From: Gammaproteobacteria bacterium
Lineage (GTDB): Bacteria > Pseudomonadota > Gammaproteobacteria > Pseudomonadales > Azotimanducaceae
Length of the DNA: 25,330 nucleotides
Reading direction: 5' to 3'
Assembly (NCBI GenBank): GCA_030430515.1
Contig: JAUIKX010000007.1
Coordinates: 1 to 25,330 of the forward strand
Below the pieces are notes generated by a model. It saw nothing but the letters and a program-made list of their open reading frames with translations. It searched no databases and was not told where the DNA came from. Positions 16,083 to 23,931 of this stretch are shown one piece after another. Position 1 is the stretch's first letter. Each line of letters opens with the position of its first letter. Made by a program: the position numbers and the translations under genes.

Positions 16083-16380
16083 GTTGAGCGACCATAGGTA
16101 CCGCCCAGTAAAAGATCGGCGTGCCTCCGTATTCGTTTTCGATTGCTTGTTCGATGCTCTTTAGAAAGCGTTCGGTTACTACCACCTGAAACTGCACCAG
16201 TCGTTTGTTTCCTCTGACTTTCTCGGCCTGGGAATATTCTTCATGGGTCTCTCTGTGCCCACGGACCTCCTGGCTGATGAAGCTTGAAATATGTTCCTGC
16301 TCCAGCAGCCAGTCGATGAAGCTTTCCTCCAGCTCCGGCGGCAGGTTGACGATCAGTAGGATGGGCTTTTCCGCGGTCAT
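16075..16380 (-). CDS. DUF3240 family protein, last gene of the metal-efflux operon
   Basis: This small cytoplasmic protein of 101 aa has no signal peptide or membrane helix. The pattern ILLIVNLPPELEESFIDWLLE at the N-terminus and a C-terminal PIFYWAVP match the DUF3240 family as I know it. That family is repeatedly found beside CzcA/CusA-type efflux genes, and a ferredoxin-like (PII-like) fold is plausible. The centre is charged (EVRGHRETHEEYSQAEKVRGNKR). Its ATG overlaps the RND pump stop by 4 nt, so the two are almost certainly co-translated. Two histidines (about residues 30 and 42) and one Trp-Tyr pair are present, but no clear metal-binding cluster. A sensory or accessory role for the pump is inferred from the context. 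No function is established from the sequence. Confidence 0.78.
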   Translation of the reverse strand: MTAEKPILLIVNLPPELEESFIDWLLEQEHISSFISQEVRGHRETHEEYSQAEKVRGNKRLVQFQVVVTERFLKSIEQAIENEYGGTPIFYWAVPMVAQPR

Positions 16381-19300
16381 TGGGCGTTCTCCAGGATGAA
16401 TCTGCGGTACAGCATGGGCAGCAGAATCAGAGTCAGAAGCGTGGCGGTGATGAGGCCGCCAATGACGACAATGGCCAGCGGCCGCTGTATTTCGGAACCC
16501 GGCCCTTCGGCAAACAGTAGAGGTACCAGGCCGAAAGCGGCAATGCTTGCCGTCATCAGCACCGGGCGCAAACGTCGCCGGGCACCTTCGTAGACGATCT
16601 CCGACAGGGGCATTCCCGTAGCGCGTAGTTGATTGAAGTAGGAGACCATCACGACGCCGTTCAGCACTGCGATGCCGAGAAGCGCGATGAATCCGACAGA
16701 CGCCGGTACGGATAGAAACTCCCCGGTGAGCCAGAGGGCGAGCACGCCGCCGACCATGGCGAAGGGTATGTTGGCGAGAATCAGCAGCGCTTGCCGGATG
16801 CTCCGAAAGGTGGAGAAGAGCATGAGGAATACGAGCCCGACACTCACCGGAATGACGAAAGCCAGTCGTGCTGCGGCACGTTGCTGATTCTCGAACTCAC
16901 CGCCCCACGCCACAAAATAACCCTCGGGCAGGTCGACACCGGACGCTACGGCGGCGCGGGCTTCATCCACGAAACCCACCAGATCGCGGCCGGCAACATT
17001 GCTGCGCACGACGCTGAAGCGCTGGCCCTGCTCGCGCCCCACGGCCACGACACCTGATACCCGCTTCGGTTTGGCTACGAGCGCCAGGGGAACCGATGCA
17101 CCGCTCGGCAGCAGTACTGGAGATTGCGCGAAGGCGCTTTCAGAGGCGCGAATGGTTTCTGTCCCACGGAGCAACAGTGGTGTGCGCCGGATGCCTTCCT
17201 GGACGATGCCGATCTGCTGACCCTCGATCAGTGAGCGCATGCTGCTCTGCAGGGCGGCGCCATCAAGCCCCAGCCTGCCGCTACGGCTTCTGTCGATGTC
17301 GAACTGCAGATACTGGATGCCCTCGTTCTGGCTGGTAAACACGTCCTCATTACCATCGATGCTGCGCAGCACGTCCGCAATTTCCTGTGCTTTGCGGTTC
17401 AAGACGCTCAAGTCAGGACCAAAGAGTTTTACCGCAACATCTCCTCGCACGCCGGTCAGCATCTCTGATGTCCGCATCTCGATGGGTTGGGTGAAGCCGT
17501 AGGCAACGCCTGGAAATTCCTCGAGGACTTCGCGTATGGCTTCCTGCAGCTCGTCTTTGCTGTCAAAGCGCCCGGTGTCGCGATCGGCGAGCACGAGAAA
17601 AGCGTCGCTTTCGTTGAGTCCCATGGGGTCCATGCCGATCTCGTCTGAACCGACCCGCGAAACGATGCGTTTGACCTCCGGCACCTGTTCGAGGATGGCG
17701 GCCTCCACACGTACGTCCAGATTGACGGATTCTTCCAGGGTGATCGATGGCAGCTTCTCCAGCTGCAGGACGATGTCCCCTTCATCCATGGTCGGAAGAA
17801 ATGTTTTGCCGACGAAGGAATATGCAACAGCGGCAATCGCGATCAGAACACCACCTGCTGCAAAGGTGAGCGTCTGTCGTTGCATGCACCAGTGCAGGAG
17901 CGGGTCATATGCGGCCTGAATCTTCCGTGGCAGCCACGGCTCTTCATGGGGGAACCGGCGCATGAGCAGAGAAGCCAGAACGGGTATGACGGTGAGCGAC
18001 AGGATCAGAGAACCGCCCAGAGCAAAGACGATTGCCAGTGCAACGGGTGTGAACAGTTTCCCTTCCAGCCCCTGCAGAGTCAGCAACGGAAGAAAAACGA
18101 CGATGATGATGCCGATGCCGGTGGCGACGGGTACGGAAACGTCGCGCACTGCCCGATAGATCACGTGCAGCGTGGGTAGACGTGCGCTACCTGTGCGTGC
18201 GAGCTGGCTGGCAATGTTCTCGACCACCACAACGGCGGCATCCACAAGCATTCCGATGGCGATGGCGAGGCCTCCGAGGCTCATGAGATTGGCAGACATG
18301 CCGAACTGGCGCATCAGGATGAACGTCACCAGCGCGGCCAGCGGCAGGACCATGGCAACGGCGAGAGCCGCACGCAGATTGCCCAGAAACAGAATGAGCA
18401 GCACCACCACGAGTGCGGTTGCTTCAATGAGCGCTTTGCTGACCGTGCCCACAGCCTGGTTGACCAGCTTGCCGCGGTCGTAAAACACGTTGATGGATAT
18501 GTCGTCCGGCAGAGCAGCGCGGATCTCTTCAAGGCGTGCGCGAACACCCTCCACCACTTCCTGAGCATTGGCACCCCTCAGCCCTAGCACCAGCCCTTGC
18601 ACGGCTTCGGCCCCATGCGTTTCGCTGACGGCTCCTTTTGCGCTGACGGCTCCTTTAGCGCTGACGGCTCCGTATCGGGTCACGCTGCCGAGGCGTACTT
18701 CCGCTACGTCCGCGACCGTGATGGAAGCCTGCGGTGCTTGGCGAACGACGATGCGCTCTACGTCTTCCAACGATTGGATGCGCCCGATCGAGCGAACCAG
18801 CAGCACTTCCTCGCCTTCGTTCAGCCGACCGGCTCCGTCGTTGCTGTTGTTGCTCGTGATGGCCTCTCGCAGCATCTCCATGTCGATGCCTCGGGCGGCC
18901 ATGCGGGCGGGATCAGGTACGACCTCGTAGGACCTGACGTGCCCGCCCAGGGAGTTCACGTCGGCCACGCCCGGTACAGTGCGGAGCGCAGGACGGATGG
19001 TCCAGTCGAGCAGCGTCCGCCGTTCCATGAGGCTCGCGTCACCGTCGACGGTGAACATGAACATCTCGCCCAGCGGGGTGGTCATGGGTGCTATGCCGCC
19101 CTGAACACTCGCGGGGAGCGTTTCCCAGACGCCGGACAACCGCTCGGCGACCTGCTGCCTCGCCCAGTAGATGTCCGTGCCTTCCGCAAAATCGACGGTG
19201 ATGTCGGTGAGCGCATACTTGGCGATGGACCGGAGCATGACCTGATTGGGAATACCCAGCAGTTCGACCTCGATGGGGCTCGTGATGCGGCTCTCGATCT

Positions 19301-19475
19301 CTTCGGGTGTCATACCCGGCGCCTTGATGATGACCTTGACCTGGGTAGGCGAAACATCGGGAAAGGCGTCGATCGGCAGGCTGCGGAAGGCTTGAAAGCC
19401 CAGGAAGCTGATGGCGACTGCCAGAAGCAGCACCATGGCCCGCTGGCCCAATGCAAATTGGATGAGCGCTGCCAT
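16377..19475 (-). CDS. HME-RND heavy-metal efflux pump (CzcA/CusA family)
   Basis: This is the proton-driven inner-membrane pump of a tripartite cation exporter. At 1032 aa it has normal HME-RND length and the expected 12-helix layout: a helix at about 12–31, a large periplasmic loop, a helix block at about 340–530, a second loop and a final helix block from about 860. The N-terminus reads LPIDAFPDVSPTQVKV, as in the family. Helix 4 has AIGMLVDAAVVVVEN with D412 and E419. The first Asp of the CzcA pattern (DFG) is replaced by Ala. By eye, the three CusA porter methionines are replaced by Gln, Glu and Glu, while the porter region (TQPIEMRTSEMLTGVRGDV) resembles CzcA. A divalent cation is therefore likelier than Cu+/Ag+. 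A 6-residue repeat lies at 269–284. It follows the fusion-protein gene by 2 nt and overlaps DUF3240 by 4 nt. Confidence 0.93.
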   Translation of the reverse strand: MAALIQFALGQRAMVLLLAVAISFLGFQAFRSLPIDAFPDVSPTQVKVIIKAPGMTPEEIESRITSPIEVELLGIPNQVMLRSIAKYALTDITVDFAEGTDIYWARQQVAERLSGVWETLPASVQGGIAPMTTPLGEMFMFTVDGDASLMERRTLLDWTIRPALRTVPGVADVNSLGGHVRSYEVVPDPARMAARGIDMEMLREAITSNNSNDGAGRLNEGEEVLLVRSIGRIQSLEDVERIVVRQAPQASITVADVAEVRLGSVTRYGAVSAKGAVSAKGAVSETHGAEAVQGLVLGLRGANAQEVVEGVRARLEEIRAALPDDISINVFYDRGKLVNQAVGTVSKALIEATALVVVLLILFLGNLRAALAVAMVLPLAALVTFILMRQFGMSANLMSLGGLAIAIGMLVDAAVVVVENIASQLARTGSARLPTLHVIYRAVRDVSVPVATGIGIIIVVFLPLLTLQGLEGKLFTPVALAIVFALGGSLILSLTVIPVLASLLMRRFPHEEPWLPRKIQAAYDPLLHWCMQRQTLTFAAGGVLIAIAAVAYSFVGKTFLPTMDEGDIVLQLEKLPSITLEESVNLDVRVEAAILEQVPEVKRIVSRVGSDEIGMDPMGLNESDAFLVLADRDTGRFDSKDELQEAIREVLEEFPGVAYGFTQPIEMRTSEMLTGVRGDVAVKLFGPDLSVLNRKAQEIADVLRSIDGNEDVFTSQNEGIQYLQFDIDRSRSGRLGLDGAALQSSMRSLIEGQQIGIVQEGIRRTPLLLRGTETIRASESAFAQSPVLLPSGASVPLALVAKPKRVSGVVAVGREQGQRFSVVRSNVAGRDLVGFVDEARAAVASGVDLPEGYFVAWGGEFENQQRAAARLAFVIPVSVGLVFLMLFSTFRSIRQALLILANIPFAMVGGVLALWLTGEFLSVPASVGFIALLGIAVLNGVVMVSYFNQLRATGMPLSEIVYEGARRRLRPVLMTASIAAFGLVPLLFAEGPGSEIQRPLAIVVIGGLITATLLTLILLPMLYRRFILENAQ
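18623..18671 (-). repeat. Triplicated 18-bp in-frame tandem repeat inside the RND pump gene
   Basis: The 13-mer CGCTGACGGCTCC (plus strand) occurs at 18623–18635, 18641–18653 and 18659–18671, a constant period of 18 bp. The first two spacers are nearly identical (TTTTG and TTTAG). On the coding strand this gives GAVSAK (residues 269–274), GAVSAK (275–280) and GAVS (281–284). Because the period is a multiple of three, loss or gain of a unit would keep the frame. The repeat sits in the first periplasmic loop, just after RLGSVTRY. Confidence 0.95.
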
Positions 19476-19477
19476 GG

Positions 19478-20578
19478 CTATTCGGCACCTTCGGTCTGCT
19501 CGAGCCAGAGCGCTTTGATTGCTGCCAGGCCTTTATCGAGCAGCGGCCGCTCCGGGTTCAGCGGTCCGCTGACGATCGCCTTTGTACCCGCTCGATCGAG
19601 CACCTTGACCGGCGTTGCGGCGACACCCGTTCCGGTCCTCTGAAACACCACGGTGCCCTTATCATCAGCGTTGACGACGGATGCCACCGGCACCTCCCAG
19701 GCCTGTTCGCCACCGCCGATGAATACGGTGACCCGCACAGCCTGGCCGGGTCGCACCCGATGAGCGTTGCTGTCGATTTCCGCTCTGAGGAGCACCGACT
19801 GGCTCGCCTCTTCAACGGCACCACCAAGGCTGCTGATTGTCGCGGCAACCTCCGGCAGTTCGACCAGGGAAACGCGGTCTCCCTGCCGAACCGCATCGAT
19901 ATGCTGTACGGGCAGCTTTGCTTCCACGAGCAGGGTCTCGCGATTGCCGACCCGAAACAGCGCCTGTGCCGGTTCCACCCGCTGCCCGGTTCGGGCGTAA
20001 CTTTCGAGCACGATTCCTGCTTCCGGGGACCGTACCGGCAGGGTGTGGTTAATCTGCTGCGTCGATTCCAGGGCCTGGATCTGCACCTTTTCAAGACCCG
20101 CCATCTTCAGAAGCTGTGTATGGAGCTTGAACTGTGCAGCAGCCTTGCCTGCTTTTGCGCGTGTGTCCTCCAGGCGCTTGCGGGAGATTGCGCCGTCGTC
20201 AAAGAGTGATTTGTCGCGGCTGAGTTCAGTTTCGGTAAGGTGATGGTCGATGGCGGCGCTGATGAACGCGCGCTGCAGGTCGAGATGTTCAGGGCTCGCC
20301 ACCTGCGCGATGACTGCACCCGCTTCGACGACCTGGCCTGGAACAGCAAGCACCTTGGTGACGACGCCTCCGTACAGGGCCGGCACGAAGTGCTCCTGGT
20401 CCGGCGGCACAACGATCCGCGCTGACACTTCTATGGATCGTGTGTGCCTGGCCCGCGCAGGAAGCGTAGCCGTCACACCCAGCCGTTGCAGCTGGCTGGC
20501 TTGAACGGCGATTTCCTCTGTTGCGCGGCTTGCGGATGTCAGGAAAAGAAGGAGGAAAAAGAGGGCCGTACGAATCAT
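19478..20578 (-). CDS. Periplasmic membrane fusion protein of the metal-efflux system (CzcB/CusB type)
   Basis: This adaptor protein links the RND pump to the outer-membrane channel. The 366-aa product has a signal peptide (LFFLLLFLTSASRA, about 1–19). The split lipoyl/biotinyl half-motifs are YGGVVTKVLAVPGQVVEAGAV and PVRSPEAGIVLESYARTGQRV. An α-helical hairpin (about 100–165) lies between them, followed by a β-barrel (LLVEAKLP … GDRVSLVEL) and a membrane-proximal domain with VPVASVVNADDKGTVVF. No His-rich or Met-rich N-terminal metal-binding extension is seen, unlike some CzcB or CusB proteins. It begins 4 nt inside the end of the TolC-like gene (ATGA overlap) and ends 2 nt before the pump, so the order is the classic C-B-A. 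Confidence 0.92.
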   Translation of the reverse strand: MIRTALFFLLLFLTSASRATEEIAVQASQLQRLGVTATLPARARHTRSIEVSARIVVPPDQEHFVPALYGGVVTKVLAVPGQVVEAGAVIAQVASPEHLDLQRAFISAAIDHHLTETELSRDKSLFDDGAISRKRLEDTRAKAGKAAAQFKLHTQLLKMAGLEKVQIQALESTQQINHTLPVRSPEAGIVLESYARTGQRVEPAQALFRVGNRETLLVEAKLPVQHIDAVRQGDRVSLVELPEVAATISSLGGAVEEASQSVLLRAEIDSNAHRVRPGQAVRVTVFIGGGEQAWEVPVASVVNADDKGTVVFQRTGTGVAATPVKVLDRAGTKAIVSGPLNPERPLLDKGLAAIKALWLEQTEGAE

Positions 20579-21810
20579 GGGGTTACTCCGGCTGCCTGGT
20601 TGTAGGCGGCGATACGGTGATTCAGCTGAACGGTCAGCTGGTGTTTCCGGGCGGTGGACGTCAGCGTCATCCGCTGCATGCGCAGGAGCTCCGGCAGGCT
20701 GAGTTCGCCGAGCTCATATGCGCGCTCTCCGGCCTGCAGGCGGTCTGTCAGCAGTTTGCTGTTGCGCTCGGCGAAGGAGAGCGCCTCACGGGTCACTTCG
20801 AGCTCGTGCTTCGCCTCGTGGAGCATCGCTCTCAGCTGACGTTGCACCCTGTCATGCTCAGCCAACGCCTCGGCCGCAGCGACATCGGCTGCGGCGACGG
20901 CTGTTGCCGCCGCGCCGCTGCCGCCCAGCGGCACATTCAAAGTGATGCCTACGCTGTCTTCGCTGCGCAGCCCGTCTGCCGGGTGTTCCCGCCGCGGCCC
21001 GATGGTGATGCTTGGCTGACCTTTCGCGGTCTTCCGGGCCAGTGTTGCAAAGGCGTTGGCACGACCCCGCTCCGATCTGGCCATTGCCAGCGCCGGGTGG
21101 CTCATAGGGATGGATTGCAGTTGGCTCAGAGTCTCGGTGACAAACGGTGGATGAACCGTAAGGCCCGTCAGTACCTGGAGCTTGCGGCTGGCATCTATCT
21201 CGCGAGCGCGAGTGGACAGCACGGCACTTTCCGCTTCAAGGCTGGCCGATTGTGCCAGCAGCAGGTCGGCGCGGGCGACATCCCCTGCCTTGTGGCGCCG
21301 CTCGACGAGTCCGCCGATCTGCTCGAACAGATGGAGCGCCCGCTCAGCGTTCTCGCGCTCGCTTCTGGCGGCGGCCAGCTCCCAGAGCTGTTCTCTGACC
21401 TGTCCGGCGATCTGCCAGCGTAGAAAGGCTTCCGCCTGGTTGGCCTCAGCGTTCTGGGCTGCCGCTACAGATCGGGCCGCACGTCGAGCGCCGAAGTTCC
21501 AGAGCGGCAGCGTCAGACCTCCTTCGTACTCCGTGAGATCATGATCGTTCTGCCACCGGTCGGTCTGATATCGAAGCGACAGGCTGGGGTTGCCGGAAAG
21601 CAGGCTGCTGCCGCGCTTCTGCCAGGCGTCGGCCTGCCTGAATCGAGGTGCGAGGGTCAGGCGCTCCGGCGCCTGTTCGATTGCGCGATCGGTGACTTCG
21701 GCGAGTGTAAGCGCCGGGTCCTCGGATAAAAGGGGATGATCTGCTGCTGATTGGGAGCCGATCAGCAGCAACGCCAACCCCACGGCCGTCGTGTATGCCT
21801 TCAACCTCAC
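20575..21810 (-). CDS. TolC-like outer-membrane efflux channel (CzcC/CusC type)
   Basis: This is the outer-membrane factor of the tripartite exporter, expected to form a trimeric β-barrel with a periplasmic α-helical tunnel. With a GTG start at 21810 the product has 411 aa and a clean signal peptide (RLKAYTTAVGLALLLIGSQSAA). Two OEP repeats follow (about 45–235 and 240–405), with long Ala-rich helices and the motif SLRYQTDRWQNDHDL … GGLTLPLWNFGARRA. A GTG at 21867 would add 19 polar residues. I prefer 21810 because AAAGG lies 7 nt upstream and the signal peptide is then at the N-terminus. No lipobox cysteine is visible, so it is probably not lipidated, in contrast to CusC. An 83-nt gap with a candidate promoter separates it from the LuxR-type gene. 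Confidence 0.9.
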   Translation of the reverse strand: MRLKAYTTAVGLALLLIGSQSAADHPLLSEDPALTLAEVTDRAIEQAPERLTLAPRFRQADAWQKRGSSLLSGNPSLSLRYQTDRWQNDHDLTEYEGGLTLPLWNFGARRAARSVAAAQNAEANQAEAFLRWQIAGQVREQLWELAAARSERENAERALHLFEQIGGLVERRHKAGDVARADLLLAQSASLEAESAVLSTRAREIDASRKLQVLTGLTVHPPFVTETLSQLQSIPMSHPALAMARSERGRANAFATLARKTAKGQPSITIGPRREHPADGLRSEDSVGITLNVPLGGSGAAATAVAAADVAAAEALAEHDRVQRQLRAMLHEAKHELEVTREALSFAERNSKLLTDRLQAGERAYELGELSLPELLRMQRMTLTSTARKHQLTVQLNHRIAAYNQAAGVTP

Positions 21811-21846
21811 GGAGGAACCTTTGTCCGGGTTTGAAGATCTACCTTG

Positions 21847-21877
21847 CCTGGTAGACAGCCAGGACACTATCCGTCAA
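21847..21877 (-). promoter_or_regulatory. Candidate promoter and operator dyad before the efflux genes
   Basis: On the minus strand a near-consensus −35 (TTGACG, 21877–21872) is followed after 16 nt by a weak −10 (TCTACC, 21855–21850). A dyad, CCTGG-N7-CCAGG (21863–21847), sits across the spacer and −10, where a regulator could act. The region is the 83-nt gap between the LuxR-type gene and the TolC-like gene. The −35 and the dyad are seen directly. A functional promoter is an inference. Confidence 0.35.
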
Positions 21878-21893
21878 ATGACGTAGTGCCCGT

Positions 21894-22418
21894 TCAAGTG
21901 CCCTGATCTTCGGCTGGCAACAGCAGATCTTCCAGAAAAAATGCGGAAAGCTCGGCGCGGCCACCCAGGCCAGCTTTCCGATAGACGGCGCTCGCGTGCT
22001 GCCTCACCGTGCGCTCACTCTTGCCCTGAAGGTCGGCAATCGACTTCAGCTCGAGCCCTTTGAGCAGCATGAGAGCGGTCTCGCGCTCTGTGGGTGACAA
22101 CTGCCAGTCGAGGAACTGGCGGTTTATTTCGTTTCCCAGGCCCGTAATGAAGGTCTCGGTGCGCGCACGCCATTCGTCCCGTTCCTTTTCTCTCTGCACG
22201 GCCTCTGCTCTGGTTCGCTGCAGATCTCGGCCGGCGCGGCGATACCTCTGCCAGAAGAATGCAACGGCGCACAGGCCGAAAGTCGCTAGAGATATCTCCA
22301 GCACCACATGCAAAGACAGCAATGTATCGGGCTGATCGAAGAACAGATCCATCACGGTGCCGACCGACAGAAGCGACAGCACAACGATCAATATGCGGAT
22401 CTGCTGGCGGTCGTCCAT
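21894..22418 (-). CDS. Membrane-anchored LuxR-type HTH regulator
   Basis: This is a predicted one-component transcription factor of 174 aa. Two hydrophobic helices lie at about 7–27 and 34–57, joined by a short loop (FFDQPDT). A charged, probably coiled-coil segment (about 60–95) leads to a LuxR/FixJ-type helix-turn-helix at about 107–164. That domain shows LSPTERETALMLLKGLELKSI, SERTVRQHASAVYRKAGL and RAELSAFFLEDLL. There is no receiver, autoinducer-binding or PAS domain, so any signal would have to be sensed through the membrane segment or its small loop. It starts 25 nt after the gltD stop and ends 83 nt before the TolC-like gene, all on the same strand. It is the natural candidate regulator of the efflux genes, but the link is positional only. 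It may also be read through from gltBD, since no strong terminator is seen between them. Confidence 0.82.
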   Translation of the reverse strand: MDDRQQIRILIVVLSLLSVGTVMDLFFDQPDTLLSLHVVLEISLATFGLCAVAFFWQRYRRAGRDLQRTRAEAVQREKERDEWRARTETFITGLGNEINRQFLDWQLSPTERETALMLLKGLELKSIADLQGKSERTVRQHASAVYRKAGLGGRAELSAFFLEDLLLPAEDQGT

Positions 22419-22443
22419 CTGGTTCAGCCGGCCCCGTAAGGGT

Positions 22444-23904
22444 TTAAGGCAGCTGGGTCGAACCCATCAGCCAGCGGTCCACCTCGCGAGCCGCCTCGCG
22501 GCCTTCGTTGATTGCGCGGACTACGAGAGACTGGCCTCGGCGACAGTCGCCGGCGGCGAATACACCTTCTACGCTGGTGGCGTACTTGCCGTACTCAGCC
22601 TTGTAGTTTGAACGCTCGTCGTACTCGATACCCAGAGGGTCACTGGCGCCGTGTTCCGGCCCGAGGAAGCCCATGGCGAGGAGAACCAGGTCGGCTTTCC
22701 AGTGCTTTTCGGTGCCGGGAACGTTCTCGATTCTGCCGTCGCGCATCTCCACTTCTGTGGTGTTGATGCCCGTGACACGACCGTTTTCGCCGGAAAAATC
22801 CACCGAGGAAATAGAGTAGATGCGAGGGTCTTCGCCGAAACGCTGCGTGGCTTCCTCATGACCGTAGTCCACCCGGAAGATTTTCGGCCAGGTGGGCCAG
22901 GGATTGTTGCCGGCGCGCTCTGCGGGCGGCTTCGGAAACAGCTCGAAATTCACGACGCTCTTGCAGCCATGACGCAGGGACGTGCCGATACAGTCGGTAC
23001 CGGTGTCACCACCGCCGATGACGATGACATTCTTGTCTTTGGCAGAGATGTAGTTGCCATCTTCATGGTTGCTGTCGAGATAGCTCTTGGTGTTTGCAGT
23101 AAGGAATTCCATGGCGAAATGCACACCTTCGAACTCACGACCCGGAATAGGCAGGTCGCGCGGCAGCGTAGCGCCGGTGGTGTAGAGCACCGCGTCATGC
23201 TGATCGCGAATAGCGCGGATATCGACGGTGCCTTCCGTGCCGTCGCCGATGTTCTGGTTGGTATGGAAGGTAATGCCCTCGTCTTCCATCAGCTTCACAC
23301 GACGCTCTACAACACCCTTCTTTTCGAGCTTCATGTTGGGAATGCCGTACATCAGCAGACCGCCAATGCGGTCGGCCCGCTCGTAAACGTTCACCGTGTG
23401 GCCAGCTCTGTTCAGTTGCTGTGCAGCGGCGAGGCCTGCAGGGCCTGAGCCGATAACGGCAACGGATTTGCCGGTGCGGTTCTGCGGCGGCTCGGCAACG
23501 ACCCAGCCTTCAGCGAAACCGCGGTCGATGATCGACATCTCGATGTTCTTGATGGTGACAGCCGGGTCGGTGATTCCGAGCACGCATGCGCCTTCGCAGG
23601 GTGCCGGGCATACGCGGCCCGTGAACTCCGGGAAGTTGTTGGTCTTGTGCAGACGGTCGAGCGCTTCGCGCCACTGTCCCTTGTACACCAGATCGTTCCA
23701 CTCGGGAATCAGGTTGTGTATCGGGCACCCTTCACCGGACTGACAGAACGGCACACCGCAGTCCATGCAGCGGGCGCCTTGTGTTGTCAGGCGTTCTACG
23801 TCGTGGTCTGTGTATATTTCCTTGAAGTCCAGCAGCCGCTTCTCAGGCGCGCGGTAGGGCGCGGCATTGCGGGCGAACTCCATGAAACCTGTTGGCTTTC
23901 CCAT
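22444..23904 (-). CDS. gltD: Glutamate synthase (NADPH) small subunit
   Basis: GltD is the FAD-containing β-subunit of NADPH-dependent GOGAT. It passes electrons from NADPH through iron–sulphur clusters to GltB, which makes glutamate from glutamine and 2-oxoglutarate. The 486-aa product has an N-terminal [4Fe-4S] region with cysteines 46, 49, 54 and 60 (ARCMDCGVPFC … GCPIHN) and 99, 103 and 107 (CPAPCEGAC). The FAD-binding GSGPAGLAAA begins near 152, and the NADPH-binding GGGDTGTD lies near 303. GVFAAGDCRRGQSLVV is near the C-terminus. The length is normal for GltD. It starts 27 nt after gltB with a good AAAGGA ribosome binding site, so the two should be co-transcribed. Confidence 0.97.
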   Translation of the reverse strand: MGKPTGFMEFARNAAPYRAPEKRLLDFKEIYTDHDVERLTTQGARCMDCGVPFCQSGEGCPIHNLIPEWNDLVYKGQWREALDRLHKTNNFPEFTGRVCPAPCEGACVLGITDPAVTIKNIEMSIIDRGFAEGWVVAEPPQNRTGKSVAVIGSGPAGLAAAQQLNRAGHTVNVYERADRIGGLLMYGIPNMKLEKKGVVERRVKLMEDEGITFHTNQNIGDGTEGTVDIRAIRDQHDAVLYTTGATLPRDLPIPGREFEGVHFAMEFLTANTKSYLDSNHEDGNYISAKDKNVIVIGGGDTGTDCIGTSLRHGCKSVVNFELFPKPPAERAGNNPWPTWPKIFRVDYGHEEATQRFGEDPRIYSISSVDFSGENGRVTGINTTEVEMRDGRIENVPGTEKHWKADLVLLAMGFLGPEHGASDPLGIEYDERSNYKAEYGKYATSVEGVFAAGDCRRGQSLVVRAINEGREAAREVDRWLMGSTQLP

Positions 23905-23931
23905 AGTCCTTTCGATCTTCTGTTTGTTCAG

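Noticed and set aside
18623..18671. CRISPR-like array
   Set aside because: The repeats are only 18 bp in period with 5-bp spacers and are coding in frame. No cas genes are present.
18597..19643. Antisense open frame of about 348 codons inside the RND pump gene, running through the 18-bp repeats
   Set aside because: The pump frame is complete with family motifs on the minus strand. The antisense product has no recognisable domain.
16377..22418. Recently acquired mobile island carrying the metal-efflux genes
   Set aside because: No transposase, integrase, tRNA or flanking repeats are seen, and base composition looks like the neighbours by eye. Acquisition is possible, but nothing in the window shows it.
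22419..22443. Terminator between gltD and the LuxR-type gene
   Set aside because: Only a 3-bp CCC/GGG stem is seen, without a T-run, which is too weak to call.
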